Assembly (NCBI GenBank): GCA_023435335.1
Contig: JAEYRU010000206.1
Span: forward strand, 1 to 7,053
Reading direction: 5' to 3'
Length of the DNA: 7,053 nucleotides
Source: Pseudomonadota bacterium
GTDB lineage: Bacteria > Pseudomonadota > Alphaproteobacteria > Rhizobiales > Rhizobiaceae
Part shown: in pieces, positions 1 through 6,085 of the stretch
Numbering within the stretch: position 1 is the first letter of the stretch
Layout of the letters: each line of letters begins with the position of its first letter
Translations under genes and position numbers: made by a program
The notes under the pieces: model-generated
Databases searched by the model: none
What the model was told of the DNA's origin: nothing
Seen by the model: the letters and a program-made list of their open reading frames with translations, nothing else

Positions 1-390
1 AGCCTGCTCGACCTGCGCGTCGATGATCGCGGTGTCCAGTATCACAAGCGACTGTCCGGCGGTGACCTGCTCGCCCTCGTCCGCATGGACCGACACTGCC
101 TGGGCCGAGACGGCGGCGCGCACCCTCACGGAACTGCGCGCGGCAATGCGGCCGTTGACGGCGAGAACCTGGGTCACCGGACCCGACGCGACGGTCTCGA
201 CCGCGACGGTGACGGGTTTCGTTTCCCACGGCCGTTCGATTCCAACATAGACTGCCGCCGCGAAAATCAATGCGATCAGCAGCCAACGCTTCCTGAGCCT
301 TCTTCTTACACCATTCGCCAAGGTCGCTCGATTCGTCTCTTGTATTCGATCATCGTCAACGGGGTATTGCGCAAGTGCGCCACCATACAC
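1..390 (-). CDS. RND-type efflux periplasmic adaptor (membrane fusion protein), N-terminal part only
   Basis: The minus strand is open from a stop at 424-426 to the left edge. The translation has an Arg/Lys-rich start (RRRLRKRW), one hydrophobic segment (LLIALIFAAAVYVG), then a beta-rich region with NGRIAARSSVRVRAAVSAQ and VHADEGEQVTAGQSLVILDT. The second stretch is the biotinyl/lipoyl-like hairpin half found in HlyD/AcrA adaptors, and it leads into the alpha-hairpin (AIIDAQVEQA). Family members bridge an inner-membrane RND or ABC exporter to an outer-membrane channel. The N-terminal segment could be a membrane anchor; no lipobox Cys is visible. No in-frame ATG exists. GTG at 390 is the longest common start and TTG at 321 is the alternative, lying just before the basic stretch. 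Neither has a strong ribosome binding site, so the start is uncertain. The C-terminal part and the partner transporter would lie left of the window. The family call is firm; the substrate is unknown. Confidence 0.8.
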   Translation of the reverse strand, partial: MYGGALAQYPVDDDRIQETNRATLANGVRRRLRKRWLLIALIFAAAVYVGIERPWETKPVTVAVETVASGPVTQVLAVNGRIAARSSVRVRAAVSAQAVSVHADEGEQVTAGQSLVILDTAIIDAQVEQA

Positions 391-560
391 CGCGAACAGG
401 TGTTTCCGGCAGCCGCCAGTTGCTCAACTCACAGGCGATCTAAGCGCTGCGTGAGATGTACCCACGTCAAGTCCAGGCGTGCGGCACGGGGCATACGAAG
501 GCGCTGATTGTATAGCGAAGGCAGGAGCGTCTACACGGCGAAAGCGATCTTTCGGTCGTC

Positions 561-583
561 CGCCGTCCCTGACGGCGGTCAGG
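561..583. repeat. Overlapping GC-rich inverted repeats
   Basis: CGCCGTC (561-567) and GACGGCG (571-577) form a 7-bp stem with a 3-base loop. CCTGAC (568-573) and GTCAGG (578-583) form a second 6-bp stem with a 4-base loop. They share bases, so only one can form at a time. There is no T tract after either on the plus strand, so this is not a classical intrinsic terminator. In GC-rich DNA such short repeats can arise by chance. Confidence 0.4.
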
Positions 584-669
584 CACTCGGCTCGCGTTTC
601 TGCGCCCGGTGTCAGGGGGCAAGGGCACCTGAGACGCAGCCGCTCTTCATCGTCCTGAACTGCCTGGTC

Positions 670-711
670 CCGCATCTAGCGGCAGGTATTCGGTCCCCAC
701 CCCTCGGACCG
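670..711. repeat. Two adjacent short hairpins in the gene-poor region
   Basis: CCGC (670-673) pairs with GCGG (679-682) around a 5-base loop. An outer CTGCC (660-664) pairs with GGCAG (681-685) as an alternative. Nine bases further on, CGGTCC (691-696) pairs perfectly with GGACCG (706-711) around a 9-base loop. No T tract follows on either strand. They could belong to an RNA leader or small RNA, or be chance structure. Confidence 0.3.
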
Positions 712-1085
712 GCAGTCTAGAGCCGGCCCCCATTCTGCCTGAACGAATCCTTTCCACATGCAACTGACGGTAGGACTTGTTGGGGTGATTTCCTGGCCGT
801 CAGCTTCTGGCGCGGCGGAGTTGGCAAAGCGGCGTTTGGTGGCCGCTGCACTTTGACCGCAACGCGCGACGTTCTGCCGCTCCGAGGGGTCATTTGCCAC
901 CCCAAATGCAGCCGTCAACCGATTCATTCTGATGCCGCCGCCGCTGCGATGATGCCGCCGACCGACGTTCCGGCAATCATGTCGACGCGACCCGCAATCC
1001 CAATTCATGGCTGAAGTTCCCTTGGCGAAGAGCCACTGGCAAGGATCCCAGACGCGTCGCCTAGGTTGCCATAGTTCCTCGTCTT

Positions 1086-1099
1086 CGCCTAACTAGGCG
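1086..1099. promoter_or_regulatory. Perfect palindrome upstream of the dehydrogenase gene, possible operator
   Basis: CGCCTA and TAGGCG face each other across two bases (AC), giving a 14-base dyad. A further CGCCTA half-site lies at 1058-1063, 28 bases upstream. The dyad ends about 66 bases before the ATG at 1166, a normal distance for a regulator site. Its centre is too short for a stable RNA hairpin with all six pairs, so a DNA-binding site fits better than a terminator. No recognisable -35/-10 pair was found beside it, so this call is tentative. Confidence 0.3.
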
Positions 1100-1165
1100 C
1101 GGAATTTTCGGGGTTTTGGTGTCCTGCTACGGCCGGTCCAATGAGATTAGGGGTGAAATCAGCTT

Positions 1166-2059
1166 ATGCGTGTTGCGGTAGTTGGGCTTGGGGGCATAGG
1201 CGGCGGGGTTGCAGGCTCGCTCCTGCGCGGCGGCCATGACGTGATCGGCTATGATCGCAGCGCCGAGCGGAACGACCTCTTTGTTGCTGCAGGCGGCACG
1301 GTGGCAGCCGGCGCTTCCGAGGCAGCTCGCCAGTCCGAGCTGGTGTTTGCGTGCCTGCCTTCGGCAGCGGCAAGCCTGGAGACGAGCCGTCACGTGGCCG
1401 CCGCCGGGGGCGCGCGTCACTACATCGAACTATCGACTCTCGGGCGCGAGACGATCGCCGAGATCGCGGCGGTGATGGAAGAGGCCGGGATCGGTTTCGC
1501 AGATGCGCCGGTGAGCGGGGGCCCTCCGATCGCCCGGGCAGGGCATATGTCCACCGTGATGTCAGGTTCGGGCGAAACGATTGCCTTCGCCCGCCCGGCG
1601 ATAGAGAGCTTTGCCACGAAAATCTTCGTGGTGGGCGACAAGCCGGGGCTCGCGCAGGTCTGCAAGCTCGTCAACAACATGCTGTCGATCGCGGCTTTTG
1701 TCACCACTTGTGAGGCAATAACGGTCGGGGTGAAGGCCGGGGCGGACCCTGCCGCCATGATCGACTTCATCAACGTCAGTACGGGCCGCAACTCAGCCAC
1801 GCTGGAGAAGTTTCCACGGGCGATCCTACCAGGCACGTTCGCTGACGGCGGTCCGCTCTCGATCGGACAGAAGGATCTCGGGCTTTTCCTCGAACTGGCA
1901 CGGGAGATGAAGGCGCCGACCCTTGTCGGGTCGACCGTTGCCAACCTGTTCGAGGTGGTCGCCGCCGAAATCGGCCCCGATGCCGACTATTCGAACATGA
2001 TCCGCGTGTTCGAGGCATGGGCCGGCGTGGAGCTGCTGTCGAAGCCCGCCAACGTGTGA
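1166..2059 (+). CDS. NAD(P)-dependent beta-hydroxyacid dehydrogenase, 3-hydroxyisobutyrate dehydrogenase family
   Basis: This 297-residue protein has the usual family length (about 290-300). The N-terminal Rossmann fold shows the nucleotide-binding glycines G7xG9xxG12 (GLGGIGGGVA). D30 ends the second beta strand (GYDRS), which favours NAD over NADP. The substrate-side motif DAPVSGG is at 113-119 with S117, and STLG is at 90-93. The catalytic lysine is K167 in CKLVNNML (166-173), and K236 in GQKDLGL is the conserved C-terminal-domain lysine. Enzymes of this cytoplasmic family oxidise 3-hydroxy acids to semialdehydes or 3-oxo acids, or run in reverse. Exact substrate cannot be read here. The loop after DAPVSGG (PPIARAGHMS) departs from the common GAxxGTL pattern, so this may not be a valine-pathway enzyme. 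The AGGGGTGA-like site at 1148-1155 supports the ATG at 1166. It converges on the ene-reductase gene with only 45 bases between the stops and no clear terminator there. Confidence 0.88.
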   Translation: MRVAVVGLGGIGGGVAGSLLRGGHDVIGYDRSAERNDLFVAAGGTVAAGASEAARQSELVFACLPSAAASLETSRHVAAAGGARHYIELSTLGRETIAEIAAVMEEAGIGFADAPVSGGPPIARAGHMSTVMSGSGETIAFARPAIESFATKIFVVGDKPGLAQVCKLVNNMLSIAAFVTTCEAITVGVKAGADPAAMIDFINVSTGRNSATLEKFPRAILPGTFADGGPLSIGQKDLGLFLELAREMKAPTLVGSTVANLFEVVAAEIGPDADYSNMIRVFEAWAGVELLSKPANV

Positions 2060-2104
2060 CCGTCGCACGCGCCGCACTCTTCCTTCGCGGGGAATACCGA
2101 GGTC

Positions 2105-3214
2105 CTAGGCGCGCGCGGACGGCTTGAGGAAGTCGCCGCCGCGCATGCTTGGATGCGAGCGTTCGTATTGAGGCGGCAGGAAATAGCTCTCGCCAAGCTC
2201 GACTGCCGCGTGCCAGGCCCAGCGCGGATTGAAGATCATCCCGCGCCCCAGCGCGACCATGTCGCTCCGGCCATCAGCCACAATCGCTTCCGCCTGCCGC
2301 GCTTCCGTGATGAGACCGACGGCCATGGTTGCGATTTTCGCTTCGCGGCGAATCGCGGCCGCGAAGTCAACCTGATAGCCGGGCTTCACGGTAATCTTCT
2401 GCTCGGGAGAGATACCACCGCTGGAGGCCGTTACATAGTCGCAGCCCAGATCTGCCAGGCGCTGGGCGAAGACAATGCTGTCCTCGATGGTCCATCCCCC
2501 CTCGATCCAATCAGTGGCTGAAACGCGCACCCCGAGCGGCAGATCCGCAGGCCAGTTGTCCCTTACGGCTCGAAACGCCTCCAAGGGCGCGCGCATGCGC
2601 GCCTCAAGGCTGCCGCCATACTTATCGGACCTGTGGTTGGTGAGCGGCGAGAGGAACTGGTGCAGCATGTAACCATGGGCGCAGTGCAGCTCGAGAAGGT
2701 CGAAGCCCGCTTGGTGCGCATTGGCCGCGGCCGTGCCGAAGTCCCGGATCAGTTGCTTGATGTCCTCGGCGCTCATTTCACGCGGGGCAGGCCGCTTCGG
2801 ATAGGCGATCGCGGAAGGGGCCGCCAACTCCCAACCGCCCTCGTCGGGTCCCAGGAAGCGATTGTTTTCGAAGGGCGGCGCGACCGAGCCCTTGCGGCCG
2901 GAATGCTGAAGCTGGATGCCGAGCTTGGCGCCGCCGTGACGGCGGCAGAACTCGATCATCGGCCGGTAGGACTCGACCTGAGCGTCGTTCCACAGGCCGA
3001 GGCACCACGGGCTGCTGCGACCTTCCGGGCTCACGCCCGTCGCCCCTACGATGACAAGGCCTGCCCCGGACAGAGCCAGGTTTCCGAAGTGCATGAGATA
3101 CCAATCTGACGCGCGCCCATCTTCGGCAAGTCCCATGCCCATGGGCGAAACGGCGATGCGGTTGGCAAGCGTCAGGCCACGGAGACTGATCGGACTGAAA
3201 AGGGCTGAGGACAT
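2105..3214 (-). CDS. Old Yellow Enzyme family NADH:flavin oxidoreductase (YqjM/XenA-like)
   Basis: This 369-residue protein is a cytoplasmic FMN-binding TIM barrel of the ene-reductase family, whose members reduce activated C=C bonds using NAD(P)H. It aligns well from end to end with my memory of Bacillus YqjM. Matches include FSPISLRGLTLANRI near the N-terminus, GIQLQHSGRK (99-108, FMN and catalytic loop), and LHCAHGYMLHQFLSPL (176-191), which holds H177, H180 and Y182. NHRSDKYGGS (193-202), R230 in GVRVS, KPGYQVDF (278-285), ALGRG (321-325) and QYER (349-352) also match; R352 corresponds to the arginine finger. YqjM SPMCMY is SPMGMG here, so G26 and G28 replace the flavin-tuning Cys and the active-site Tyr. 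A GTG at 3226 would add four residues. I prefer the ATG at 3214, because the protein then begins MSSALFSP as family members do; GAGAG just upstream is a weak ribosome site. It is divergent from the ABC operon and convergent with the dehydrogenase. The substrate is unknown. Confidence 0.9.
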   Translation of the reverse strand: MSSALFSPISLRGLTLANRIAVSPMGMGLAEDGRASDWYLMHFGNLALSGAGLVIVGATGVSPEGRSSPWCLGLWNDAQVESYRPMIEFCRRHGGAKLGIQLQHSGRKGSVAPPFENNRFLGPDEGGWELAAPSAIAYPKRPAPREMSAEDIKQLIRDFGTAAANAHQAGFDLLELHCAHGYMLHQFLSPLTNHRSDKYGGSLEARMRAPLEAFRAVRDNWPADLPLGVRVSATDWIEGGWTIEDSIVFAQRLADLGCDYVTASSGGISPEQKITVKPGYQVDFAAAIRREAKIATMAVGLITEARQAEAIVADGRSDMVALGRGMIFNPRWAWHAAVELGESYFLPPQYERSHPSMRGGDFLKPSARA

Positions 3215-3272
3215 GCTTACTCTCACTGATCGGCCGCAACCTGACTATGAACGCCGCGAGCTGTCAATTGCA

Positions 3273-3282
3273 TAACATGATA
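3273..3282. promoter_or_regulatory. TAACATGATA motif, copy 1 (candidate operator)
   Basis: This ten-base near-palindrome has an eight-of-ten dyad centred on CATG. An identical copy lies 90 bases downstream. This copy ends the AT-rich stretch just upstream of the minus-strand TTGACA hexamer (3262-3267), with 5 bases between. From there a bound regulator could contact polymerase serving the ene-reductase gene. Confidence 0.4.
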
Positions 3283-3350
3283 ACTATTTTCTATGTCGGC
3301 TGGCTGACGGGTACTGACGTCGCAGCACCTCGAAAAATGGATTCACGGGG

Positions 3351-3378
3351 GTGACAGATGTTTAACATGATATATAAA
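3351..3378 (+). promoter_or_regulatory. Predicted sigma70-type promoter for the ABC operon
   Basis: GTGACA at 3351-3356 matches the consensus -35 at five of six bases. TATAAA at 3373-3378 matches the -10 at five of six. The spacer is 16 bases. Transcription would start near 3385, giving a leader of about 30 bases before the ATG at 3417. Confidence 0.55.
3363..3372. promoter_or_regulatory. TAACATGATA motif, copy 2 (candidate operator inside the promoter)
   Basis: This is identical to the copy at 3273-3282. It lies wholly within the spacer between the -35 (3351-3356) and -10 (3373-3378) of the ABC operon promoter, directly abutting the -10. That is a typical position for a repressor site blocking polymerase. 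Confidence 0.45.
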
Positions 3379-3405
3379 TTGACGTACGGCTCCGGCCACC
3401 ACACT

Positions 3406-3411
3406 GGGAGG
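3406..3411 (+). promoter_or_regulatory. Strong ribosome binding site of the binding-protein gene
   Basis: GGGAGG lies 5 bases before the ATG at 3417. This decides that start over the in-frame ATG at 3438, which has no comparable site and would give a signal peptide starting MKRVAVAA. Confidence 0.7.
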
Positions 3412-3416
3412 ATCAG

Positions 3417-4463
3417 ATGTTTCGTTTTCACGACACCATGAAGCGCGTCGCCGTTGCGGCCACCGCGGCTGCGTTCATTCTGGGCGGGTCCAGTTTAGCG
3501 ACCGCGCAGGAGCAGACACTCACCATCGCTACGCCGGGCGCGGCTCTTCACTTCTATCCGTTCTACGTTGCTGAGGCCGGCGGTCTTTTCGCCGAAGAGG
3601 GCATCAAGCTCGATTGGGTCGATGTCGGAGCTGGATCGCGCCAGATCGCGGCCGTTGCGGGCGGAAGCGCCCAGGTTGCGATCGTGGGCATGCAGCCTGC
3701 CATTACGGCTCGGCAGAACGGAGCCGACCTCGTGGTCGTGGCATCGCTCTTCAACGCTTATCCAATCCAGCTGGTGCTTTCCAACGCCGCGCTCGAGAAG
3801 ACCGGCATCAAGCCAGAGATGTCGATCGACGAGAAGGTCGAGCGACTGAACGGCGTTTCCATCGCGGTGACCGGCATCGGCAGCACCACCGATGTCATGT
3901 TGCGTAGCTGGCTGATTGCTCGCGGCAAGAACCCGGAGGAGGCGCTCACGATCCAGCCGCTTGGCAACCCGGGCGCCATGTATGCCGCTTTCCAGCAGGG
4001 TGCGATCGACGGGTTCGTGCTCGGCGCACCTCATCCCGAGCAGGCCGAGACGGACGGGCTGGGGAAGCTGGTGATCGATCCGCTCGACGGGAGCGTACCC
4101 GAGGTCAACGGCGTGCCGTACACCGGCGTCATCGTGAACGGCTCACTGGTGGAGCAGAACGCGGAACTGATCGAGAAGATTACCCGAGTGGTCGCAAAGG
4201 CGATCAAGCTGATCGCCGACGATCCGAAGGCAGCGAGCGCCCACGTCAAGACTTTCTTCCCGCAGACGGACTCGGCGCTCTTCGACTCGTTCGAGCCGAA
4301 GTACCAGGTCAACGCGGCAAAGACGCCGGTCATCTCCCGCGAGGCCTACGATAAGCTGATCGAGTGGATTAAGATCACCGCCGAGACTGAGCCGACGGTG
4401 ACCTACGACGACTTCGTGGTGTCCAGTTTCGCCGAGAAGGCCGAAGCTGAGATCCTGAAATAA
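3417..4463 (+). CDS. ABC transporter substrate-binding protein, NitT/TauT (NMT1-like) family
   Basis: This 348-residue exported protein would capture the solute in the periplasm for the permeases encoded next. It has a Sec signal peptide: basic MKRVAV after a short leader, a hydrophobic core at about 12-24, and a signal peptidase I site ATA|QEQ after residue 30. There is no lipobox Cys, so it should be soluble. The mature protein begins TLTIATPGAALHFYPFYVA (34-52), typical of NMT1-like proteins, followed by GLFAEEGIKLDWVDVGAGS (56-74) and the GGSAQVAIVG turn (82-91). These are the signatures of two-lobed binding proteins of nitrate, taurine, sulfonate, thiamine-precursor and aromatic-acid importers. 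VSIAVTGIGSTTDVMLRSWL (147-166) and AFQQGAIDGFVLGAPHP (191-207) form the second lobe and hinge. Family and role are firm, but the ligand cannot be read from sequence. It is first in a four-gene operon and probably the most highly expressed, given its strong ribosome site. Confidence 0.9.
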   Translation: MFRFHDTMKRVAVAATAAAFILGGSSLATAQEQTLTIATPGAALHFYPFYVAEAGGLFAEEGIKLDWVDVGAGSRQIAAVAGGSAQVAIVGMQPAITARQNGADLVVVASLFNAYPIQLVLSNAALEKTGIKPEMSIDEKVERLNGVSIAVTGIGSTTDVMLRSWLIARGKNPEEALTIQPLGNPGAMYAAFQQGAIDGFVLGAPHPEQAETDGLGKLVIDPLDGSVPEVNGVPYTGVIVNGSLVEQNAELIEKITRVVAKAIKLIADDPKAASAHVKTFFPQTDSALFDSFEPKYQVNAAKTPVISREAYDKLIEWIKITAETEPTVTYDDFVVSSFAEKAEAEILK

Positions 4464-5246
4464 ATGGCAGCAGGAGCAGCAGGCTCCGGCGATGGGCGGT
4501 GGCTCTGGGCGAGCAGGATCGCTGTAGCCATCGTCCTCCTGGCCGCCTGGGAGGGCGGCGGCCGGTTCTGGTCGGAACAGTGGATCAGCCGCCCGACTGC
4601 CATCGTGGAGCGGCTCTCGGTCTGGCTGAGCGGCGACCTCATGTTGCACTTGGGCGTGACGCTAGCCGAGATCGTCGCCGGTCTCTCCATCGGGCTGCCG
4701 CTCGGGATCACTCTGGGCATGCTGCTCGGCCGATTACCGCGGGCGGCGGTCGTGTTCCGCCCGTTCATCGTGACGTTGAATTCGCTACCCATCGTCGCCT
4801 TGGCGCCGCTGCTGATCATGTGGTTCGGCCTGGGCATGACTCCGAAGATCGTCTTGGTCGCTTTCGTGTCGTTCCTGTTGCTCTTCTTCAGCACGTTCAC
4901 AGGCGCAAAGGCGGTGGATGAAGAGCAGATGGACACGCTCGCGCTGATGGGCGCGACGGGAGCGGAACGCTTCTCCAAGGTGGTGCTGCCGTCCTGTACC
5001 AGCTGGATCATGGCTGGCGTCAAGAACGCGCTGCCCTATTCGCTGATCGGTGCGGTTATTGGCGAGATGATGCTGTCGCGCTCCGGGCTCGGCCATCTCA
5101 TCAAGCAGTCGGCCGGACAGTTCGACATGACGGGCCTGTACACAGTCCTCTTCATACTAATGCTGCTTGGGGCATTGCTGAACGAGATGGCCAATCGGAC
5201 GGAAAAATGGTTGCTGCGCTGGCGGCGCACGGAAGCGAGGGATTGA
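4464..5246 (+). CDS. ABC transporter permease A (NitT/TauT family inner-membrane component)
   Basis: This is a 260-residue integral membrane protein of the binding-protein-dependent permease fold. Hydrophobic segments lie at about residues 17-29, 66-88, 101-122, 126-146, 190-205 and 225-240, giving about six helices. The cytoplasmic coupling loop is at 153-176 (EEQMDTLALMGATGAERFSK, then VVLP). Its G163 and the closing LP match the EAA motif that contacts the ATPase. GRLPRAAVVFRPFIVTLNSL (89-108) and MWFGLGMTPK (119-128) are typical of SsuC/TauC-like permeases. Its ATG directly follows the binding-protein TAA with no gap and has only a weak ribosome site, so translation is probably coupled. 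It differs from permease B downstream; the two are likely to pair as a heterodimer, although homodimers are usual in this family. Family call is firm. Confidence 0.9.
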   Translation: MAAGAAGSGDGRWLWASRIAVAIVLLAAWEGGGRFWSEQWISRPTAIVERLSVWLSGDLMLHLGVTLAEIVAGLSIGLPLGITLGMLLGRLPRAAVVFRPFIVTLNSLPIVALAPLLIMWFGLGMTPKIVLVAFVSFLLLFFSTFTGAKAVDEEQMDTLALMGATGAERFSKVVLPSCTSWIMAGVKNALPYSLIGAVIGEMMLSRSGLGHLIKQSAGQFDMTGLYTVLFILMLLGALLNEMANRTEKWLLRWRRTEARD

Positions 5247-5248
5247 CG

Positions 5249-6085
5249 ATGAATGCTGTGCTGAAGGAGGCCCCGCGAGCGGTTGAGGACAACCGCGTGC
5301 AGATGCGGCTGGAGAACGTGCGCGTCGAATTCAAGTCGCGCTCGCTTTCGGTCCTGGCGGTCGACGATATCTCGATCGACGTGAAGCGCGGCGAGTTCGT
5401 CGCGCTGGTGGGACCGAGCGGCTGTGGGAAGTCGACCGCGCTGAACATGATCGCCGGGCTTCTGAAACCGTCCGCTGGATCGGTGAGCTACGACGGCGCG
5501 CCCGTCACCGGTGCCAACACCCGCGTCGGCTACATGACGCAGAAGGACACGCTGCTTCCCTGGCGCACCGTCGAGGACAATATCGGCATCTCCTTCGAGC
5601 TCAGGGCGCAGAAGGCGCGCGCCGGACAGAAGCGCGAACGCGTCCAGGAGATGATCGAGCTCGTGGGGCTGAAAGGCTTCGAGCGTCACTACCCATCCGA
5701 GCTCTCGGGGGGCATGCGCAAGCGAGCCGCGCTTGCCCGCATGCTGATCTACGAACCAGAGACGCTCCTCCTCGACGAGCCCTTCGGCGCACTCGATGCG
5801 CAGCTTCGGCTGGTGATGCAGCAGGAGCTGCTGCGGCTGGTAGACCGGCGCAAGATGACGGTCGTTCTCGTCACCCACGACCTCGAGGAGGCCGTCGCAC
5901 TGGCCGACCGGGTTGCCGTATTCACGTCGCGTCCCGGCAAGATCCGGCTGGTCCGCGACATCGAGTTCCCGCGGCCGCGCGTGCCGGAGAAGCTGCGCTT
6001 TACTCCTGAGTTCGGAGCCATCTGCGAGGAATTGTGGATGGAGCTGAGGGAAGAAGTGGCCAAGTCGGTGGCGGGCCATGCGTAA
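5249..6085 (+). CDS. ABC transporter ATP-binding protein, NitT/TauT family
   Basis: This is a 278-residue cytoplasmic ATPase that drives the importer. All core motifs are intact: Walker A GPSGCGKST (55-63), Q-loop Q98 in YMTQKDTLLPWRTVEDN, signature LSGGM (152-156, followed by RKRAALAR), Walker B LLLDEP (173-178, with D176 and E177), D-loop ALD (181-183) and switch H210. Met in place of Gln in the signature is common in the SsuB/TauB/NrtD subgroup. The C-terminal tail after about 225 is short and shows no separate regulatory domain. A longer start at 5207 would overlap permease A. I prefer the ATG at 5249, two bases after the permease A stop, because GAGGGA (5237-5242) sits 6 bases upstream and the protein then starts at the usual point. 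It is the only ATPase in the cluster, so it presumably forms a homodimer beneath two different permeases. Confidence 0.93.
   Translation: MNAVLKEAPRAVEDNRVQMRLENVRVEFKSRSLSVLAVDDISIDVKRGEFVALVGPSGCGKSTALNMIAGLLKPSAGSVSYDGAPVTGANTRVGYMTQKDTLLPWRTVEDNIGISFELRAQKARAGQKRERVQEMIELVGLKGFERHYPSELSGGMRKRAALARMLIYEPETLLLDEPFGALDAQLRLVMQQELLRLVDRRKMTVVLVTHDLEEAVALADRVAVFTSRPGKIRLVRDIEFPRPRVPEKLRFTPEFGAICEELWMELREEVAKSVAGHA

Larger units (their letters stand above)
424..1165. other. Long gene-poor region with no supportable coding sequence
   Basis: About 740 bases lie between the divergently oriented adaptor gene (-) and the dehydrogenase gene (+). Open frames of 60-110 codons exist on both strands, but their translations are rich in Arg, Ser, Pro and Cys, show no domain pattern, and overlap each other. 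They look like chance frames in GC-rich DNA. The region holds several short GC-rich inverted repeats (561-583, 670-711, 1086-1099) and a short direct repeat, GATGCCGCCG, at 931-940 and 951-960. I see no tRNA, transposase remnant or long terminal repeats. It must contain the upstream regions of both flanking genes. It may also hold decayed DNA or a small RNA, but nothing I can read proves either. Confidence 0.5.
3215..3416. promoter_or_regulatory. AT-rich divergent promoter region between ene-reductase and ABC operon
   Basis: About 200 bases separate the start codons of two divergent transcription units, and the segment is clearly more AT-rich than the rest of the window. It contains two copies of TAACATGATA and a good promoter facing the ABC operon. 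It also has a TTGACA hexamer on the minus strand (complement of 3262-3267) facing the ene-reductase, though no good -10 follows at normal spacing. No TPP or FMN riboswitch signature was recognised in the leader. The arrangement suggests shared control of the enzyme and the importer by a regulator whose gene is not in this window. Confidence 0.6.

Noticed and set aside
85..507. Plus-strand frame of 140 codons at the left end
   Set aside because: It overlaps the minus-strand adaptor, which has clear family sequence. The plus translation is Arg-rich and looks like an antisense artefact.
931..960. Direct repeat GATGCCGCCG twice in 30 bases
   Set aside because: It is only two copies of a simple GC-rich triplet-like sequence, most likely low-complexity DNA.
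676..1008. Minus-strand frame of 110 codons in the gene-poor region
   Set aside because: Its composition is rich in Arg, Ser, Cys and Pro, with no domain or membrane pattern. It overlaps other frames and no ribosome site stands out, so it is likely a chance frame.
1420..1944. Minus-strand frame of 174 codons inside the dehydrogenase gene
   Set aside because: It is a mirror of a well-supported gene with intact Rossmann and catalytic motifs, and shows no recognisable domain.
2060..2104. Bidirectional terminator between the convergent genes
   Set aside because: Only a 4-base CCGC/GCGG pairing was found, without T runs on either side; this is too weak to call.
3385..3416. Possible riboswitch (TPP or FMN) ahead of the NMT1-like binding protein
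   Set aside because: The leader from the predicted start is only about 30 bases, and the wider gap shows no conserved TPP or FMN element motif.
5207..5248. Upstream start for the ATPase at 5207
   Set aside because: It would overlap permease A by 40 bases and add an atypical 14-residue leader. The ATG at 5249 has a well-placed GAGGGA site.
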